DNA of 47,416 nucleotides from Planctomycetota bacterium (GTDB lineage Bacteria > Planctomycetota > Planctomycetia > Pirellulales > Pirellulaceae): positions 1 to 47,416 of the forward strand of contig JAQBZB010000032.1 in assembly GCA_027622275.1 (NCBI GenBank). Reading direction: 5' to 3'. Positions 44,066 through 47,416 of the stretch are shown here, piece after piece (the stretch's first letter is position 1; each line of letters starts with the position of its first letter). A program made the position numbers and the translations under genes. The notes below the pieces were generated by a model, which worked only from the letters and a program-made list of their open reading frames with translations, made no database searches and was not told the DNA's origin.

Positions 44066-44357
44066 TTATGATCCGAGCGTTGCCTCTTCTCAGCGCTGGC
44101 TCCGGACGGTTCGTCCTTGGTCATGTTGCGAGAACCGCGGGCAGCACCGAGAGTTGACCGTCTCGAGCACTCGATGTGACGACAGGAGCTCAGCTAGATC
44201 TCCAGCCATTTGTGCGGTCAGTCGTTGTGACCGAATGCACGAAGTGGATTGTCGCTTCCCGCGTCGTTCGTGAACACGACGCGCGCAACGGAGAACGTCC
44301 TGTAACTCGTTTTCTGTCAGACGCGCCGAGGGGCGGCTGTGTCGTTGCCGGAGCCGG
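44066..44357. other. Intergenic region, convergent gene ends
   Basis: About 290 bases between the OFA carrier (plus) and the kinase-TPR gene (minus), which converge. An open frame on the minus strand (LTENELQDVLRCARRV) is a weak candidate without homology I can name. No terminator hairpin was clear. Confidence 0.4.
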
Positions 44358-47300
44358 TTACTCGTTCGGTGTGCCGACGCATTCTTCTGTACCGTCCAGG
44401 TCGGCTGATGACGATTCCTTGGGATCGGATTGAGTTGGGGCATCCGCAGGGTCCGCATCGGGGGCCATCAGTTGTTTGGCTTCGGCGAAGAAGCTTTGTA
44501 GCTCGGTGTCCTGCAACAGGGCGGGCTCGTTGGCCTGCTTCCATGCAAGTGACTTGTCCAACCACTTCGCGGCTTCGGTTTCCTGTTTGAGCTGATGGTG
44601 GGCCATGGCGATAAACAGCCAGTTGTGGGGCACATCGGCTCCGTGTTTGATCGAACTGTTCAGCGATTCGATCGCTTCGGACCACAGTTCGGCTCGATAG
44701 AGCGCAACGCCCAGCGTGTTCAACAAACCAGCGTTGTTTGGCGCCAGTTCATTGGCTTTGCGCGCCCACTCAAGAGCCTGCTCCGTGTGTGTATACAACC
44801 CGTCCTTATCCGGAGTAATGGCCAGCAACCAGGCCGCGTCATTGAGGCGTTGCGGGCTGTTCGGAGTGAGCTCGATGACTGATTTCCACAAGGCGACGGT
44901 TTCATCCCGGCGGCCGGCGTGGAAGTAGGAAATCGCCAGGTCGCTCATCGCCAGGACCGTAATTAGCTGCTCCGGTCCGAGCACTTTGCGGCAGAGCGTC
45001 AGCACCTCCTCGCGCAGCTGGAGCGCCTCGTTCCGGCGGCCAGCGTGGAAGTAGGAAATCCCCAAGTCGCGCATCACCGAGAGCGTATTTGGCGTCTCCG
45101 GTCCGAGCACCTTGCGGCAGAGCGTCAGCAACTCCTCGCGCAGCTTGAGCGCCTCGTCGTGACGACCGGCGTGGAAATAGGATTCCGCCAGGAAGTTCAT
45201 CCCCACGATCGTTTCGTGGTGTTCCATGCCGACCACTTTGCGCATGAGCTCAAGCACCTCCTCATGCATTTTGATCGCCTCGTCCTGACGACCGGCGTGG
45301 AAATAGGATTCCGCCAGGAAGTGCATCCTCCTGAGCGTATCGAGGTGCTCCGGGCCGCACACCTTGCGGTATAGCGTCAGCACCTCCTCGCGTAGCTTGA
45401 GCGCCTCGTCCCGACGACCGGCGTTGAAGTAGGAAATCCCCAAGTCGCTCATCGCCTTGAGCGTATCGGGGTGTTCCGGGCCGCTTATCTTGCGGCAGAG
45501 TGTCAGTACCTCCTCGCGCAGCTGGAGCGCCTCGTCCCGGCGACGGGAGTGGAAGTAGGAATGCGCCAATTTTTGCATCGCGCTGACCGTTTCGGGGTGC
45601 TCCGGTCCGAGCAGCTTGCGACGAAGCGTCAGCACCTCCTGTTCCATCTTGAGCGCCTCGTCCCGGCGGCCGATGTTGAAGTAGGAATACGCCAGTAGTA
45701 GCATCGCGTGGACCGTTGTGGGGTGCTCCGGGCCGAGCACCTTGCGGGAAAGCGTCAGCACCTCCTCTTGTAGCTTGATTGCCTCGTCGAAGTGGGCGGC
45801 GTCCCAGTAGGAACTCGCCAAGTGCGTCATCGCGTGGACCGTGTAGGGGTGCTCCGGGCCGAACACCCTGCGGGAAACCGTCAGCACCTCCTCTCGTAGC
45901 TGGAGCGCCTCGTCAAAGCGGGCGGCGTCCAGGTAGGAACTCGCCGTTGCCGTCATCGCGGTGACCGTTTTGGGGTGTTCCGGGCCGTGCACCTTGCGGG
46001 AAAGCGTCAGCGCCTCCTCTCGTAGCTTGAGCGCCTCGTCCAGGCGGCCGGCGGGGAAGTAGGAACTCGCCAATTGCAACATCGCGAAGACCGTTTGGGG
46101 GTGCTCCGGGCCGTGCACCTTGCGGGAAAGCGTCAGCAACTCCTCTCGTAGCTTGAGCGCCTCGTCCCGACGGCCGGCGTCGTGGTAGGAAGTTGACAGG
46201 TTACTCATCGTTTTGAGCGTGTCAGTGTGCTCCGGGCCGTACAACTTGCGGCGGAGTGCTACCACCTCCTCATTCAGATTGAGCGCCTCGTCCCGGCGGC
46301 CGGTGTCGTGGTAGGAAGACGCCAGACTGTGCATCGCATTGAGCGTGTTGGTGTGCTCCGGGCCGGAGGTGGCGAGGTAGAAGTCCCGCACCTTCTCTTG
46401 CAGGGGGATGGCCTGCCGCGCAAGGCCGAGCGCATAGTAGGTCTTCCCGAGTGTCGCTTGCAGCTTCGCCCGCTGGGCGGGCTGGGCGGCGAGGTCGGTC
46501 TCCAGCTTCTTCGCCGCGGTGTCGAGCAACTCCACCACCTTGATCTCTCGGCCGTCGCGCTCCGGGTCGGGGCTTTGGAAGACTTCGCCGAGGAACTTCG
46601 AGATGTCCTCCGCGTCCTTGCGCGCCAGTTCTTTCGCGTCGCGCTCGGCGGCGACTTCCACGAGCGTCTCGGCCGTTTGTTTCTCGGCCGTCGTTGCGCG
46701 GACCGCCTCAGCTCTGGCCGATTCGGCACTGGTGATCGCTTCCTGCCTGGCTTTGCTTTCGGCCAGACGAACGGCGATGGCTGCTCGCTTTTCGGACAGG
46801 GCCCAGAACATGCCGCTGGTCGTTCCCACTACGCCCAACAGCAGCGCGACGGCAATCGCACTGGCTGCGATCACACCGACCCGGTTGCGTTTGATGAACT
46901 TCCGCATCCGGTAGCGGGCCGACGGAGGACTGGCGCTGACCGGTTCGTCCGACAGATGCCGCCGGATGTCTTCGGCCAATCCAGTGGCCGTTTCGTAGCG
47001 GCGGCTGCGTTCCTTTTCCAGCGCCTTCATCACCACCCAGTCCAGATCGCCGGTAAGGCTGCGCGTCAGGTGGGCGGGATCGATGCTCCGTTGGGCCGCG
47101 ACACTCGGCAGACTGTCGCTGCCACTCAGCCGCGTGCTCGGCTTGGGTGGATCGACCTCTTTGATCAACCGCAGGATCTCGTTGACAGCTGCCTGTTTCA
47201 TCGTCGCCTTTTCCAAAGGCGTGCTGCCCGTCAACAGTTCATACAGAATCACCCCCAGCGCATAGACGTCCGTTCGCGTGTCGATATCCAGGTTGTTGTG

Positions 47301-47416
47301 TTCTGCCTGTTCGGGACTCATGTACAACGGCGTGCCGACCATCATCCCGTGGGCTGTGTACAGCGATTGTTCGGTCAGCGAATGGTGCATCGCTTTGGCC
47401 AGACCAAAGTCGATGA
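44358..47416 (-). CDS. Ser/Thr protein kinase with C-terminal TPR array (partial)
   Basis: The gene runs off the right edge, so the kinase N-lobe is not seen. At the very edge the DFG motif is legible (IDFGLAK), then GTPLYMSPEQA (activation segment) and DVYALGVILYELLTG, giving a eukaryotic-like kinase. A membrane segment follows (RVGVIAASAIAVALLLG), then an Ala/Glu-rich coiled linker, and twelve tandem 42-residue TPR-type units from about 46367 down to 44856, each with GPEHPxT and AGRRDEALKLREE-type cores. Further TPR-like helices lie in the C-terminal 150 residues. This is a planctomycete hallmark architecture. The target is not known. Confidence 0.9.
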   Translation of the reverse strand, partial: IDFGLAKAMHHSLTEQSLYTAHGMMVGTPLYMSPEQAEHNNLDIDTRTDVYALGVILYELLTGSTPLEKATMKQAAVNEILRLIKEVDPPKPSTRLSGSDSLPSVAAQRSIDPAHLTRSLTGDLDWVVMKALEKERSRRYETATGLAEDIRRHLSDEPVSASPPSARYRMRKFIKRNRVGVIAASAIAVALLLGVVGTTSGMFWALSEKRAAIAVRLAESKARQEAITSAESARAEAVRATTAEKQTAETLVEVAAERDAKELARKDAEDISKFLGEVFQSPDPERDGREIKVVELLDTAAKKLETDLAAQPAQRAKLQATLGKTYYALGLARQAIPLQEKVRDFYLATSGPEHTNTLNAMHSLASSYHDTGRRDEALNLNEEVVALRRKLYGPEHTDTLKTMSNLSTSYHDAGRRDEALKLREELLTLSRKVHGPEHPQTVFAMLQLASSYFPAGRLDEALKLREEALTLSRKVHGPEHPKTVTAMTATASSYLDAARFDEALQLREEVLTVSRRVFGPEHPYTVHAMTHLASSYWDAAHFDEAIKLQEEVLTLSRKVLGPEHPTTVHAMLLLAYSYFNIGRRDEALKMEQEVLTLRRKLLGPEHPETVSAMQKLAHSYFHSRRRDEALQLREEVLTLCRKISGPEHPDTLKAMSDLGISYFNAGRRDEALKLREEVLTLYRKVCGPEHLDTLRRMHFLAESYFHAGRQDEAIKMHEEVLELMRKVVGMEHHETIVGMNFLAESYFHAGRHDEALKLREELLTLCRKVLGPETPNTLSVMRDLGISYFHAGRRNEALQLREEVLTLCRKVLGPEQLITVLAMSDLAISYFHAGRRDETVALWKSVIELTPNSPQRLNDAAWLLAITPDKDGLYTHTEQALEWARKANELAPNNAGLLNTLGVALYRAELWSEAIESLNSSIKHGADVPHNWLFIAMAHHQLKQETEAAKWLDKSLAWKQANEPALLQDTELQSFFAEAKQLMAPDADPADAPTQSDPKESSSADLDGTEECVGTPNE
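44856..46367 (-). repeat. Twelve 126-bp coding repeats (TPR units)
   Basis: Twelve tandem units of 126 bases (42 codons each) lie inside the kinase gene. They keep phase exactly and vary most at the start of each unit, while GRRDEAL-type segments stay nearly constant. The last unit is degenerate. The pattern reflects protein repeats rather than a CRISPR or mobile array. Confidence 0.88.

Noticed and set aside
44856-46367. Regular repeats considered as a CRISPR array
   Set aside because: The unit is 126 bases, in coding phase, with no short constant repeat and spacer pattern; it encodes TPR units.

Overview
The window reads as chromosome of a planctomycete (Planctomycetota, probably order Planctomycetales or Pirellulales). 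This is inferred from the mix of genes rather than any one marker: a Ser/Thr kinase fused to a long TPR array, a PQQ-type beta-propeller protein, a Tat-exported protein in a sugar-acid or amino-acid catabolic cluster, an OFA-type MFS carrier, an expanded transglutaminase / circularly permuted ATP-grasp / alpha-E cluster, and many unrelated palindromic intergenic repeats. Base composition is moderately GC-rich, so long antisense ORFs are common and most were discarded.

Layout. 157-3600 (minus): SRPBCC membrane-anchored protein overlapping gltX, then a six-helix membrane protein. 4027-7791 (plus): a c-di-GMP signalling protein (HD-GYP-like, PAS, GGDEF) followed by a flagellin-like protein. 7968-9049: Mn-type superoxide dismutase and a PII protein lacking the uridylylated tyrosine. 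9436-12668: two small zinc-ribbon proteins, a cold-shock-like unit (DEAD-box helicase with a long leader, then a CspA-type protein) and two very small proteins. 12811-21653: a divergent catabolic cluster. Its minus arm is amidohydrolase, MlrC-type M81 enzyme, mandelate-racemase-type dehydratase and DapA-type aldolase; its plus arm is SelA/DgaE-like PLP enzyme, Tat-exported protein and MFS carrier. The plus arm ends in a broken FAD oxidoreductase fused in frame to a Fic-domain tail.

22366-25708 holds a metallophosphoesterase overlapping an alpha/beta hydrolase, then cutA and a small conserved protein. 25858-27509 is a decayed accessory patch: a DUF3883 protein, an antitoxin with an internally deleted PIN toxin, and a truncated, frameshifted FkbM methyltransferase. 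27641-37680 (minus) is a five-gene block built from three widespread but biochemically obscure domains: transglutaminase, circularly permuted ATP-grasp and alpha-E. It contains two ATP-grasp/alpha-E modules, one fused and one split, and two transglutaminases. 37897-39138 is an exported beta-propeller protein. 39458-41602 is sucCD (succinyl-CoA synthetase). 41748-42240 is a second graveyard, with a HicB remnant carrying an internal stop fused to an IS4-type transposase remnant. 42365-44065 is an OFA-family carrier. 44358-47416 is the C-terminal part of the kinase-TPR protein, which runs off the right edge.

The core genes (gltX, sucCD, sodA, cutA, PII, helicase, csp) look intact. The most interesting parts are the enlarged peptide-modification-like cluster, the divergent catabolic cluster that has apparently lost its oxidase, the oxidoreductase-Fic chimera, the Phe51 PII, and a 172-bp MITE-like element with matching 4-bp flanks. 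No rRNA, tRNA or CRISPR array was recognised.
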